A stretch of 64,000 bases of DNA from Clostridia bacterium (GCA_017622555.1 JAGAQV010000027.1:1-64000), one strand, 5' to 3'. Shown: positions 8,956 through 16,823, counted from the stretch's first letter. Notes: generated by a model not told the origin, from the letters alone. A program made the numbers and translations.

Positions 8956-10072
8956 AGTAGAACTTGATGGTGAAAATTCGAGTAATGATTTAATATCGCA
9001 AGCAACAGGTGCCGAGCAAACATCCAAAAACGAAACATCCGAAGATACAAAAAACGAACAACTTCAGACTGATGTGGATGAATCAGACCTTGAAGAAGCA
9101 AACTCTAAAGTTACAGAAATTCTTCATCAGCATAACTACATCACAAATAAAATAAAACCCACTTGTACTCAAAAGGGCTACACAGAGTATAATTGTGCTT
9201 GTGGGGATAGTTATAAAGCAGATTATATAGATGCGCTTGGTCATAAAGTTGTATCTGATAAAGTGGTTGCCAACACCTGCACAAAACCGGGACTTACTGA
9301 AGGGAGTCATTGTTCCGTGTGCAATATAGTGGTTGTTGCACAAAAATCAATCGCAGCAAAAGGACACGCTTGGAGCAAGTGGGCGGTTACAAAAGCAGCA
9401 GATGTTGGTGTTAAAGGCGAAGAAAAACGCTCTTGTACTGCTTGTGGCGAAACTGAAACCCGTAGTATTGCGGCAATATCAAACGATAACTATAATGAAT
9501 TTGACAAGAAAATAGGGGTATATCATACAGAGAATATTAGGTATGAAAAATACAAAAACAATTTTGATTATTTAGCTCATATTCAGGTTTATACATTAAA
9601 TAAGGCGTCGAGCAATGAATCAAATATCATTAACCAATTCAAAAAACATTTTGGCTTTACTCCGACCGCAAAGGTTGTTGTAGAAAAAATTGGTACTTAT
9701 TTAGTTGATGGCAAGGTCGAAACGATTTATTCTTATAGCATTGACGATAAGACATATCCTTTTGTAGACCACGAATTGTATGATGTTTACCATCAACTGT
9801 GTGCTGACGGTAAAAGCCATTGGGTGGGGTTTGCTATTGAGGGCGGCGTCAACGATGATTGGGGCAAATTGATGTCCACCGAGCAGGTTCGTAAACTGAA
9901 ATCCGAAATGTATCAGATGTTTTATAGTAAGACGGGCTATTCGGCAGAATATATTGCTTCGCACGACGATGATTTTGCTATGGGTTTGATTTCTCAAGCA
10001 GGTAAAATGCGCACGTCTAATGGGAAACTAATAGATGTCCTATATATTTACTGCAGGGAAATTTCTCGTTGA
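8951..10072 (+). pseudogene. Surface-type Cys-repeat protein, N-terminus missing
   Basis: The frame from the deletion joint to 10072 has no plausible start or ribosome site. An acidic linker (SEDTKNEQLQTDVDESDLEEANSK) leads to three Cys-x-x-Cys repeat units: PTCTQKGYTEYNCACGDSY..ALGH, ANTCTKPGLTEGSHCSVC and EEKRSCTACGETETRSI. Such units are common in secreted clostridial proteins. A C-terminal domain of about 190 residues that I do not recognise follows (from NEFDKKIGVYHTENIRYEKY). The parent was probably a large exported protein of the pilus-like system. The 5' part was lost together with the end of cpaF. Confidence 0.7.
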
Positions 10073-10097
10073 AAACTTCATATAAAACCATTAAAAA

Positions 10098-10132
10098 AAC
10101 AAGGTGTTGATTATAGCCATCACCTTGTTTTA
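10098..10132 (+). terminator. Terminator of the pilus-like operon
   Basis: AACAAGGTG (10098-10106) pairs with CACCTTGTT (10121-10129), followed by TTTATATTTTT. Confidence 0.85.
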
Positions 10133-10148
10133 TATTTTTAAAACCCTC

Positions 10149-10177
10149 TTGCAAACAAACATATGTTCTGCTATAAT
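10149..10177 (+). promoter_or_regulatory. LexA-like gene promoter with embedded SOS-type operator
   Basis: TTGCAA (10149-10154), a 17-base spacer and TATAAT (10172-10177). The spacer contains CAAACATATGTTCT (10156-10169), which fits the Gram-positive LexA box CGAACATATGTTCG except at two positions. A second GAAC/GTTC pair lies just downstream, near 10187-10201. A repressor bound between -35 and -10 would block transcription of its own gene. Confidence 0.75.
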
Positions 10178-10224
10178 TAAGCTATCGAGAACGAACCGTT
10201 CCATATAGAAAGCGAGGGACCTAT

Positions 10225-10839
10225 ATGAGAAGTAAAAATCCGGAACTGATGAAAGAAATAAGTGCTTATGTTGATGCCTTCTATCGTGCTAATCACTTTT
10301 CTCCTTCCCTTAGTGAAATAGCTAATGGCGTTAACGTCGCGAAAACCACCGTCTATCGCTACCTAGTCGAGATGAATGAGCGAGGCCTTATCTCTTATGA
10401 CGGACGCACAATCGAGTCCACCAAGATTGATAAGTGTTCTACCGGATATTTTTCTGCACCTATAGTAGGTAGTATTCGATGCGGCGACCCCGAAGCCGAG
10501 GAAGAACACGTAGAGGAATATGTGAGCCTTCCCGAATCCATTTTCGGTAAAGGTGAATTCTATATCCTCCGCGCTACCGGTGATTCTATGATAGATGCAG
10601 GAATTAACGACGGCGACCTCATTGTAATTCGTAAACAAGAAACGGCTTGCGTTGGAGATATTGTCGTAGCTCTTGATGAGAATAATGAAAATACCCTCAA
10701 AACATTTGCGGGTATTGATGAAGAATCTCATTGTGCGATTCTAAAATATCAAAATAAAAAGAAATATCGCAACAAAGAGATTTTAGTTAAAGAGCTTGTT
10801 GTCCAAGGCGTTGCAAAGAATGTTATTAAATCTTTGTAA
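10225..10839 (+). CDS. lexA: LexA-like self-cleaving repressor
   Basis: 204 residues in LexA order. A winged helix-turn-helix (residues 1-65, SPSLSEIANGVNVAKTTVYRYL) is followed by the peptidase S24 domain. Cleavage probably falls in SIRCGDP (Cys-Gly, LexA type). The catalytic serine is in ATGDSMIDAGINDGD and the catalytic lysine in NTLKTFAG. Its promoter contains an SOS-type box, so it should repress itself and be relieved after DNA damage through RecA. Being on the element, it probably ties element functions such as excision to the host SOS response. The chromosomal lexA is expected elsewhere. Confidence 0.88.
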   Translation: MRSKNPELMKEISAYVDAFYRANHFSPSLSEIANGVNVAKTTVYRYLVEMNERGLISYDGRTIESTKIDKCSTGYFSAPIVGSIRCGDPEAEEEHVEEYVSLPESIFGKGEFYILRATGDSMIDAGINDGDLIVIRKQETACVGDIVVALDENNENTLKTFAGIDEESHCAILKYQNKKKYRNKEILVKELVVQGVAKNVIKSL

Positions 10840-10874
10840 TACCACACATTGAGATTCAGATAAGGAGAACTGTA

Positions 10875-11084
10875 ATGATTATGGTGAAGCACGATGAGTG
10901 GGTACCATTCTCATGGCATTGTTCTAACTGCGGAACCATCGTAACAGGCTATAAAAACGCCCAAGGCGATATTAAGGTGGAATGTACAAGATGTCATGTT
11001 GTTATGGTCAGAAAAATGAAAGGACGTCGTCACGATACGATAGACTTGTATGCCCCGAAAGGGCAAGAACGACTTGCTTATTAG
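10875..11084 (+). CDS. Small zinc-ribbon protein
   Basis: 69 residues with two CxxC knuckles (WHCSNCGT and VECTRCHVV) spaced 18 residues apart, typical of a single structural zinc ribbon, and a basic stretch after them (RKMKGRRHD). AAGGAGA precedes the ATG; a second ATG six bases on is equally possible. It lies 35 bases after the LexA-like gene and may share its transcript. The partner is unknown; DNA, RNA or protein binding are all possible. Confidence 0.7.
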   Translation: MIMVKHDEWVPFSWHCSNCGTIVTGYKNAQGDIKVECTRCHVVMVRKMKGRRHDTIDLYAPKGQERLAY

Positions 11085-11108
11085 CAGGTAACTTAATTTA
11101 AAATTAAA

Positions 11109-11195
11109 GGTATAACGACGAAATGGTTGAGATGAAATAGGCTGCGTAAATCCATCTTCAGGTCATATATCTCAAATACGACGGTTGGTTATGCC
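11109..11195 (+). ncRNA. Candidate small structured RNA
   Basis: No gene fits in 11085-11489. GGTATAAC (11109-11116) pairs with GTTATGCC (11188-11195, one wobble). Inside it TTGAGAT (11127-11133) pairs perfectly with ATCTCAA (11169-11175) around an irregular core containing GGCTGCGTAAATCC. A strong terminator follows at 11214. Nested stems then a terminator are what a small RNA or riboswitch-like leader looks like. It matches no riboswitch I can recognise. Confidence 0.4.
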
Positions 11196-11213
11196 AAACA
11201 TATTACATGAGAG

Positions 11214-11267
11214 GCCGCCGGTTAAGATTTGAAACTTTAACGTTTCTTATCTTGCCGGTGGCTTTTT
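11214..11267 (+). terminator. Terminator after candidate RNA
   Basis: GCCGCCGG (11214-11221) pairs with CCGGTGGC (11255-11262), extended inside by AAGAT/ATCTT, and is followed by TTTTTG. Confidence 0.8.
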
Positions 11268-11297
11268 GTTTTCGGTAAGAACTACGCGAAAAACAGT

Positions 11298-11339
11298 TTT
11301 GCTCCCGGCAGAAAAAAGCTGAAGGGAGCAAATTTTTTT
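11298..11339 (+). terminator. Second strong intrinsic terminator
   Basis: TTTGCTCCC (11298-11306) pairs with GGGAGCAAA (11324-11332) and runs into seven T. Downstream, 11340-11489 holds only a possible 10-13 codon leader frame (11392-11430, after GGGAGG) before the sigma-like gene. Confidence 0.85.
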
Positions 11340-11489
11340 GAAAAAAGGGACTAATTTCAAATTCTCAAACGATTTCACCCGTAAGGGAGGAATGACCGTG
11401 TGGGAATGTTATTTGGCTAAATATCCGTAATCTCCGATTTTTGATAATCACAACATTTTCAAAAATCAAACATTAAGGAGATTACAACA

Positions 11490-12035
11490 ATGGCTAAGAA
11501 CTATACAAATGAAAGTTATGCAGTGAACAAATATAGCGACGGTATCGTTTACAGAGGAGCAGATGGTGATTATGAAATCACTTTGGAGAGCTTCTTAAAA
11601 GAAAATCCCAATATGACTGAAGAAGATTTTGCTTATTGGAAATCTGTATCCGATGAACTTTACAAGGAAGAAGATATACAAACAACGGCGATTACTCGCA
11701 AGAATGTTTCTATAAACGAAATTGAAGAAACGCAGTTGGTTTCGGTTGAGTCCGCGGAGTTTGAGTTTCTTCGTCTTGAATCAGAAGGAGATTTCACTAA
11801 AGAAGAAGTAATGAATCCCTATTTTATTTTGGAAATAGCAAAGCAGGAACTACCGGAAATTCAGTTGAGAAGATTTATCAGTAGATATATAGAGGGCAAA
11901 ACGGAGGATGTTATTGCCGCTGAAGAAGGTGTAAATCAGAGTTCTATATCAAGGTCATTATCCGGTGCAGAAAATAAAATTAAAAAAGTTATTAGAAAAC
12001 TATGCATAAAAAACGGAATTTTTGACGTTATATAG
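11490..12035 (+). CDS. Sigma-70 region-4-like transcription regulator
   Basis: 181 residues. The N-terminal part is acidic with no recognisable sigma region 2. The C-terminal 70 residues look like sigma region 4 (QELPEIQLRRFISRYIEGKTEDVIAAEEGVNQSSISRSLSGAENKIKK), a helix-turn-helix that reads -35 elements. Proteins of this build are common in clostridial mobile elements. It probably switches on element genes and may be a partial sigma factor or activator. AAGGAGA stands 9 bases before ATG. A 3' relic of a close relative lies at 2823-2906. Confidence 0.7.
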   Translation: MAKNYTNESYAVNKYSDGIVYRGADGDYEITLESFLKENPNMTEEDFAYWKSVSDELYKEEDIQTTAITRKNVSINEIEETQLVSVESAEFEFLRLESEGDFTKEEVMNPYFILEIAKQELPEIQLRRFISRYIEGKTEDVIAAEEGVNQSSISRSLSGAENKIKKVIRKLCIKNGIFDVI

Positions 12036-12229
12036 GAAGATATTTTGAAAGACCTGCTAATAAAAGTCAAGGTCTAAAACGCGGAAAAATAAGAAATACC
12101 TAATGCTTAAATATAGGCGCAACAAATTGACCACCGCATTGTGAGTGTTTGCGCCGGTCAAGGTAATCAAGGCAAAGCACAGTTGCGCTTCGCCAGGGGA
12201 ATATTATACCGTGGTTGCGTTGTCAACAT

Positions 12230-12265
12230 ACAAAAAATTCAGAATGGTGATTCCGAATTTTTTGT
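12230..12265. terminator. Symmetric hairpin behind the IS110 transposase
   Basis: ACAAAAAATTC, GAAT, GGTG, ATTC, GAATTTTTTGT make a 15-bp stem with one mismatch. It can stop transcription from either side. Confidence 0.75.
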
Positions 12266-12282
12266 AAACTCGCTTTGCGACT

Positions 12283-13485
12283 TCAGGTGTTGACAAGGCA
12301 TTCTTTTACCCTGGCATAATAGATACGAAGAAATTTATTTGCTGCAGCAATCATATAGACTTTGTATGGCTTACCTTCTGCTCGTTTCTTGTCGAGGTAT
12401 TCATAAACGGGTTCGTTTTCAGGACAGCTTTGAATAATGACGGACATTATCTGAAACAGCGTTTTCCTCAAAGTTGGAGATCCACGTTTAGTAATGCTCT
12501 TGGACCGTTTATCGACTTGCCCTGACTGATCAGGTGGGGAATCGATTCCGGCAAAGGCAATTAAGGATTTTTTGTTCTTAAATCTGCTTACATCTCCAAT
12601 CTCAGCAATGAGCTGGGGGCCAAGTGTATCTCCGACACCGTATAGAGCCATTACGGTTTCGTATTCAGGTAGGCGAGAAGACAATTGCAACATCTCGTGT
12701 TTTAGTGCAGCAAGTGCTTCTTCAATTGTTTGCAACTGCAATATTGCCTGTGTGATTAGCACTTTTGTTGATTCACATAGAGGCAGTAGACCAACATTGC
12801 CACAGGCCGATGCATAGACCTCCTCGGCTTTGTAGGAACTGTAATGATAACCATTGCGCTTACACCAACGAGCGTATTTGTCTTTAAATTGCCTTTCTGA
12901 GAGGCCGCAGACGCATTCACAATGCCAGAATTTTAGTACGAAGTCCACCCATTTCTCGTGGCCATCGGTCTTCCTTGCCGGCGATGTGAATAGCTTGTTG
13001 GCATCCGGAAATGTCTGATCGAGCAAAGCAATGAGATTGTTTTTTAGCATGGTTTTAAGTTTAGTGTATTGGCCGTATTGGCGATTACAGATTTTGAGGG
13101 TTTGGCGAACTTCATCTTCCGGAATATATTCTTGAAGATCAAGCCAACGATCAAGCGCCATGCTGGCTAACTTAATGGCATCAATCTTGTCTGTTTTTGC
13201 TTTGCGAATTGAGTTTTTGTTGTAGTCATGTGAGAGTATTGCGTTGATGACCGAAACATAAATGCCTTCCTCGTGGAGATAACGGGCAACTGGCTCATAG
13301 TAATGCCCTGTGTACTCCATAAGTACGCGAGTCTCACCTGGCAGACTCTTCAAAAAATCCGCCAGTTTTTTAAGTTCAGTTTCGGTATGCTCCACATCGT
13401 AAGGTACGGCTACTACCTCACCGAATGGGCGTAAAACGACAACTGTACTTTTTCCCTTGGATACATCAATACCTACTGCGTTCAT
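12283..13485 (-). CDS. IS110-family transposase (DEDD recombinase)
   Basis: 400 residues from the ATG at 13485, which follows AGGAGATTTTGAA; a longer frame opens at 13548 but lacks a site. The RuvC-like N-terminal domain is intact: GIDVSKGKS (first Asp), LMEYTGHYYEP (Glu) and RKAKTDKIDAIKLA (two Asp). The C-terminal Tnp_20 domain has GVGDTLGPQLIAEIGD, FAGIDSPPDQSGQ with the conserved serine, and RGSPTLRK. IS110 recombinases are guided by a bridge RNA made from the element's own non-coding end. It appears functional and lies between the sigma-like gene and the zinc-finger/xis/int block. Confidence 0.93.
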   Translation of the reverse strand: MNAVGIDVSKGKSTVVVLRPFGEVVAVPYDVEHTETELKKLADFLKSLPGETRVLMEYTGHYYEPVARYLHEEGIYVSVINAILSHDYNKNSIRKAKTDKIDAIKLASMALDRWLDLQEYIPEDEVRQTLKICNRQYGQYTKLKTMLKNNLIALLDQTFPDANKLFTSPARKTDGHEKWVDFVLKFWHCECVCGLSERQFKDKYARWCKRNGYHYSSYKAEEVYASACGNVGLLPLCESTKVLITQAILQLQTIEEALAALKHEMLQLSSRLPEYETVMALYGVGDTLGPQLIAEIGDVSRFKNKKSLIAFAGIDSPPDQSGQVDKRSKSITKRGSPTLRKTLFQIMSVIIQSCPENEPVYEYLDKKRAEGKPYKVYMIAAANKFLRIYYARVKECLVNT

Positions 13486-13596
13486 TTCAAAATCTCCTGT
13501 TTTTGAATTTGCTGAAATGGTGCCAGCCTTTACCCATTGCCTATTCAATCTGTTTTGTGATGCGAGCGTAGTAGCTCAACCTGCTTAAACCGAACG

Positions 13597-13684
13597 CTAC
13601 AATAGAAGGATGGATAACTGTCTTTCCTGCGGACGTTATAGCCCATGGATGGTGTCGTCAGTCCATTTCGCCCTTCTATTATAG
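13597..13684 (-). ncRNA. Candidate IS110 bridge RNA
   Basis: The non-coding stretch in front of the transposase contains a 13-base stem (13597-13609 with 13672-13684, one wobble) enclosing two hairpins: ATAAC/GTTAT (13614-13639, 16-base loop) and ATGGA/TCCAT (13645-13666, 12-base loop). One stem with two large internal loops, on the transposase strand and next to its start, is the arrangement of bridge RNAs, whose loops pair with donor and target DNA. A TATAAT-like box overlaps the outer arm, so the transcript start is unclear. Assigning loops to donor or target was not possible. Confidence 0.5.
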
Positions 13685-13762
13685 CTTAGGAATGAGAACC
13701 TGCCGTGTACATCTGGCTGATGTATCCCGGATGGCAAATTTATTATAACAGGATGACAAAAA

Positions 13763-13945
13763 ATGAAAACGGAACTTACGTTATGCCCAAAGTGTTTGAG
13801 TGATTTTTCTTTGAAACCGAACACCAAAATATATAGGTCAGATTATTCGCAGGTAGATAAGGAACCTTGTTGTTTTTGCCAAGTTCGTTTGGGCTACGAT
13901 TATATCATTGAAGAAACCAAACCTGTCAAGTGTGCAAATCATTAA
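13763..13945 (+). CDS. Small Cys-rich zinc-binding protein
   Basis: 60 residues with two pairs of cysteines (LCPKCLSDF and CCFCQVRLGYDYII) spaced like a zinc finger; a further Cys stands near the end. AGGATGAC precedes the ATG. It is found between an IS110 insertion and the excisionase gene. Similar short CPKC...CxxC.xR.GYDY proteins recur next to integrases in clostridial elements as far as I recall, function unknown. The ribosome site lies close to the IS boundary, so its original promoter may be cut off. Confidence 0.6.
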   Translation: MKTELTLCPKCLSDFSLKPNTKIYRSDYSQVDKEPCCFCQVRLGYDYIIEETKPVKCANH

Positions 13946-14007
13946 ATCGCACATTTGTTAGAAAAAACAGAGTGTGATAGGATAATGACACTCGGAAAGG
14001 AAAAGCC

Positions 14008-14214
14008 GTGAACAACGATACCGAAAAAAAGGTTTACAACGTCGAAGAAATACAAGCGATGCTATCACTTGGCAGAAACAGCACCTACGCATTTTTAGAA
14101 AAGGTGTTTAATGAAAAGAAACCATTTAGGGTTTTAAAGTTTGGTAAAGTGATACGAGTGCCAAAAAATTCTTTTGACGATTGGTTAGCCGGAAAGGATA
14201 ATAACGACATATGA
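14008..14214 (+). CDS. xis: Excisionase-like helix-turn-helix protein
   Basis: 68 residues of the AlpA/Tn916-Xis class of small winged helix-turn-helix proteins: VYNVEEIQAMLSLGRNSTYAFLEK, then a wing FRVLKFGKVIRVPKNSFDDWL. These bend DNA at element ends and steer the integrase toward excision. The start is GTG 14008 after GAAAGGAAAA. It overlaps the first recombinase gene by 4 bases, so xis, int1 and int2 form one translational unit at the right end of the element. Confidence 0.85.
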   Translation: MNNDTEKKVYNVEEIQAMLSLGRNSTYAFLEKVFNEKKPFRVLKFGKVIRVPKNSFDDWLAGKDNNDI

Positions 14215-15434
14215 AATCATATGACAATCATCAATTAAGACAGAGTGTTTCAAACCACAAAACCAAAAAGCATAGTGTTGCTTTTTTTGAGCGCGGTTCT
14301 TGGTATCATCGAACCAAAACTTTAGATGAAAAAGGTAACATTAAGTATGGTAAGAAGGGTGGATTCGCCACTCAGCAAGAAGCAGAAGAAAACTATTGGC
14401 GTTGTCTTGAGGAGTTTGAAAAAGCTCGTCTGTTGATTAGCCAAAATCAAACCAATAATATTTTGTTTTCAGACTATCTCAAATTATGGTTTGAGAATGA
14501 GTTTTCGCCCAAGATACAGAACACCACTCGTATGGTTACGGCACACGTTTTATACGACATTATTTTGCCGAACATTAACAGCGATATTAGAGTATCACTT
14601 GTAAATGTGGATTATCTCGATGCTCTGCTACTTGAATGTTCTAAGAGCAGTTCGTCTGCAGGCAATAAATGTCGTGAGGTGCTTAATATTGCCTTAAAAA
14701 GCGCCGTTGTTGAAGGGTATGTGAAACATAACCCGATGCCATCTACAAAGCCATACAAGCGTAAAAAGACGAGCATAACGGTCTATAGCAAAGCACAAAT
14801 AAAGAGGTTCCTCGAAGAAGCAGAAAAATGTTCTTGGTATTTGGAGATTCTACTTGCTTTGTTCTTGGGGTTGCGAAAAGGTGAAATTTACGGGTTGAAA
14901 TTTAGCGATTTCAATGCCAAAGAAGAAACAGTAACTATAATGCGCCAAATTGTTGCAAACCCAATAATTGAACCCAATAGCGGAAGTAAAATAACCGAAT
15001 ATGAGCTTGTTGAACGTTTGCCCAAAACACCGAACAGCCTTCGCAGGTTAAAGGTAGCTCCTATAATTTTTAAGGAGTTAGAAAAGCGTAGGTTACTTAT
15101 ACTGAGTTATAAAGAAAAGCTCGGAGAGGAATTTATAGATGGTGATTATATCAGTTGCCAACCAAACGGGCGACCGCATAGTTTAAGCGCATTTAATATT
15201 GCATTAACGAAGGTTTGTAAAAAGGCGGCATTACCAACCGTGACTGTTCACGGACTGCGACACATATATGCCACGTTGCTCATTGAAAACGGTGCGAGTC
15301 TTTCCAAGATTTCGGCGGTATTAGGTCACAGTTCAATAAACACCACCTTTGAGTATTACTGTGATATTGCTGATGAAGGTCATAACATTAAGGCGTTTAT
15401 GGATAATACATTCATACCGAAAGGAAGTGATTGA
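14211..15434 (+). CDS. int: Tyrosine recombinase 1 (integrase)
   Basis: 407 residues. An N-terminal arm-binding region (KHSVAFFERGSWYHRTK...GGFATQQEAEE) is followed by a SAM-like core-binding domain (residues ~85-180) and the catalytic domain. Catalytic residues are visible: Arg in LGLRKGEIYGLK, the HxxR box HGLRHIYA, GHSSINTTFEYY with the nucleophilic tyrosine. It looks complete. Two integrases in tandem, both intact, are unusual for simple phage-like elements and suggest the pair acts together. It overlaps or abuts the second gene. Confidence 0.93.
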   Translation: MKSYDNHQLRQSVSNHKTKKHSVAFFERGSWYHRTKTLDEKGNIKYGKKGGFATQQEAEENYWRCLEEFEKARLLISQNQTNNILFSDYLKLWFENEFSPKIQNTTRMVTAHVLYDIILPNINSDIRVSLVNVDYLDALLLECSKSSSSAGNKCREVLNIALKSAVVEGYVKHNPMPSTKPYKRKKTSITVYSKAQIKRFLEEAEKCSWYLEILLALFLGLRKGEIYGLKFSDFNAKEETVTIMRQIVANPIIEPNSGSKITEYELVERLPKTPNSLRRLKVAPIIFKELEKRRLLILSYKEKLGEEFIDGDYISCQPNGRPHSLSAFNIALTKVCKKAALPTVTVHGLRHIYATLLIENGASLSKISAVLGHSSINTTFEYYCDIADEGHNIKAFMDNTFIPKGSD

Positions 15435-15436
15435 TT

Positions 15437-16729
15437 ATGACTATGAGCATGAAGAATATTGTTAGTCATAAGGTATATAACGTTACTCCCATCAAAAAGA
15501 AATTCGGCTTTAGAGTGTTGTTGAAGTTTGATGATAAGACAGAGGAAACTCGACAGTTTTCCGGTTTCAAAACAAAAAAAGAAGCCAATGAAGAACGTGA
15601 AAGAATAATTGCTCAACTTATCACCCAAACTTTCATTGTGCCAAAGAAGCAGCTTCTATCCGATTTCTTAAACGAATGGCTTGAAACTGATATAAAGGTG
15701 AGAACAACGGCTTACACATATGATTCATATAAAAATGCCGTTAAAAATCACATTATCCCTATATTGGGAAAAGTCTATTTGACGGATGTAACACGCACAC
15801 AAATCAAAAATATGTATATTGCGATTGCAGAAAAATCACATAGAGTTGCCGGTCTTTCTAAAACAGTTATGAATACTTCTATGAGGTATGCGCTGAATAA
15901 AGGTAAAATCTCTGATAATCCTGCAACCGATGTTTCTTTGCCGAAATCAGTTAAAACTAAGGCATACCATACAAGAACGATTAAGGAGAGCCATACTTTA
16001 AATTTGGAGCAAATCGCAATTATAATTGAAGCAAGTAAAGAAACCGGAATTTATATGCAAATACTTTTTGCACTTCTTATGGGGCTTCGTAAAAGTGAAA
16101 TAAACGGTTTGAAATATAGTGACGTGGATTTCGTTCATCAGAAACTTCACGTTTCAAGACAACTTGGTCGCGCGCCTAATAGCGATGGCGTTGAATTTAA
16201 ACCTAAGACTAAAACGAAGCAAGAAATCAAGCTCAAGACTGCATCAAGCGATAGAATACTTGATATACCCGACTTTCTTTTTGAGGAGATTCTTAAATGC
16301 CGAAAACAATACGAAAAGAATAGAAATCGAAGAAAAAAGGAATTTCAAGATTTGGATTATATCTGTTGCTCTACTTATGGTAGGCCGCGAAGCGCACAGT
16401 ACAACTTCCAACCGTTTAAGAAATTGCTTAAGGAAAATAATCTACCGGACATTCGTTGGCACGATTTGCGACATAGCTATGCGACTCTCTTACTGAAAAA
16501 TGAGTTCAACCTAAAGGCAATTTCAAAAATACTTGGACACTCAAAAGAAATAGTGACTGCAGATAACTACATTGATAATCAAGAAATTATTGCTGATGGA
16601 GTTACTGAGTTGGTGGAATATATGGATGAAGTTCTTCCCAAAGAACCACAAAATTATGATGAAAAAGAAAAATTATTTGATTGCACAGATTTTGATATAC
16701 CTTCCGTATTTGACACCTTGAGTGCATAA
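15437..16729 (+). CDS. int: Tyrosine recombinase 2 (integrase)
   Basis: 430 residues from ATG 15437, which lies just beyond the stop of int1; a TTG at 15431 would overlap it by 4 bases. Same domain order as its neighbour: an AP2-like N-terminal segment (YNVTPIKKKFGFRVLLKFDD...FKTKKEANEER), core-binding domain (LNEWLETDIKVRTTAYTYDSY), catalytic domain with LMGLRKSEINGLK, WHDLRHSYATLL, LGHSKEIVTADNY. It is a distant paralogue of int1. A 30-residue acidic tail extends past the tyrosine. A terminator follows, then the replacement uvrB promoter. Confidence 0.93.
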   Translation: MTMSMKNIVSHKVYNVTPIKKKFGFRVLLKFDDKTEETRQFSGFKTKKEANEERERIIAQLITQTFIVPKKQLLSDFLNEWLETDIKVRTTAYTYDSYKNAVKNHIIPILGKVYLTDVTRTQIKNMYIAIAEKSHRVAGLSKTVMNTSMRYALNKGKISDNPATDVSLPKSVKTKAYHTRTIKESHTLNLEQIAIIIEASKETGIYMQILFALLMGLRKSEINGLKYSDVDFVHQKLHVSRQLGRAPNSDGVEFKPKTKTKQEIKLKTASSDRILDIPDFLFEEILKCRKQYEKNRNRRKKEFQDLDYICCSTYGRPRSAQYNFQPFKKLLKENNLPDIRWHDLRHSYATLLLKNEFNLKAISKILGHSKEIVTADNYIDNQEIIADGVTELVEYMDEVLPKEPQNYDEKEKLFDCTDFDIPSVFDTLSA

Positions 16730-16734
16730 ACTAT

Positions 16735-16767
16735 AAAGGAACAGATTGAAAAAGTATCTGTTCCTTT
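16735..16767 (+). terminator. Terminator of the xis-int1-int2 operon
   Basis: AAAGGAACAGA (16735-16745) pairs with TCTGTTCCTTT (16757-16767), followed by ATTTACTT. It insulates uvrB from the integrase transcript. Confidence 0.85.
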
Positions 16768-16768
16768 A

Positions 16769-16797
16769 TTTACTTATTGATTATTTTGTGGTATAAT
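16769..16797 (+). promoter_or_regulatory. Element-borne promoter for uvrB
   Basis: TTTACT (16769-16774), 17-base spacer, TATAAT (16792-16797). It lies inside the element and points at the rebuilt uvrB, about 190 bases from its start, with the end repeats forming the leader. The host's own promoter at 2017-2045 has the same design. Confidence 0.75.
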
Positions 16798-16823
16798 ATA
16801 ATATCTATCATCTAAATCGTGCT

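Larger units (their letters stand above)
12190..13745 (-). mobile_element. IS110-family insertion sequence
   Basis: One transposase gene with about 90 bases of non-coding DNA behind it and about 260 bases in front, lacking terminal inverted repeats, as expected for IS110 elements. The ends are approximate: IS110 makes no target duplication, so they cannot be fixed without an empty-site comparison. Bases 12036-12190 hold no gene. Confidence 0.7.
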
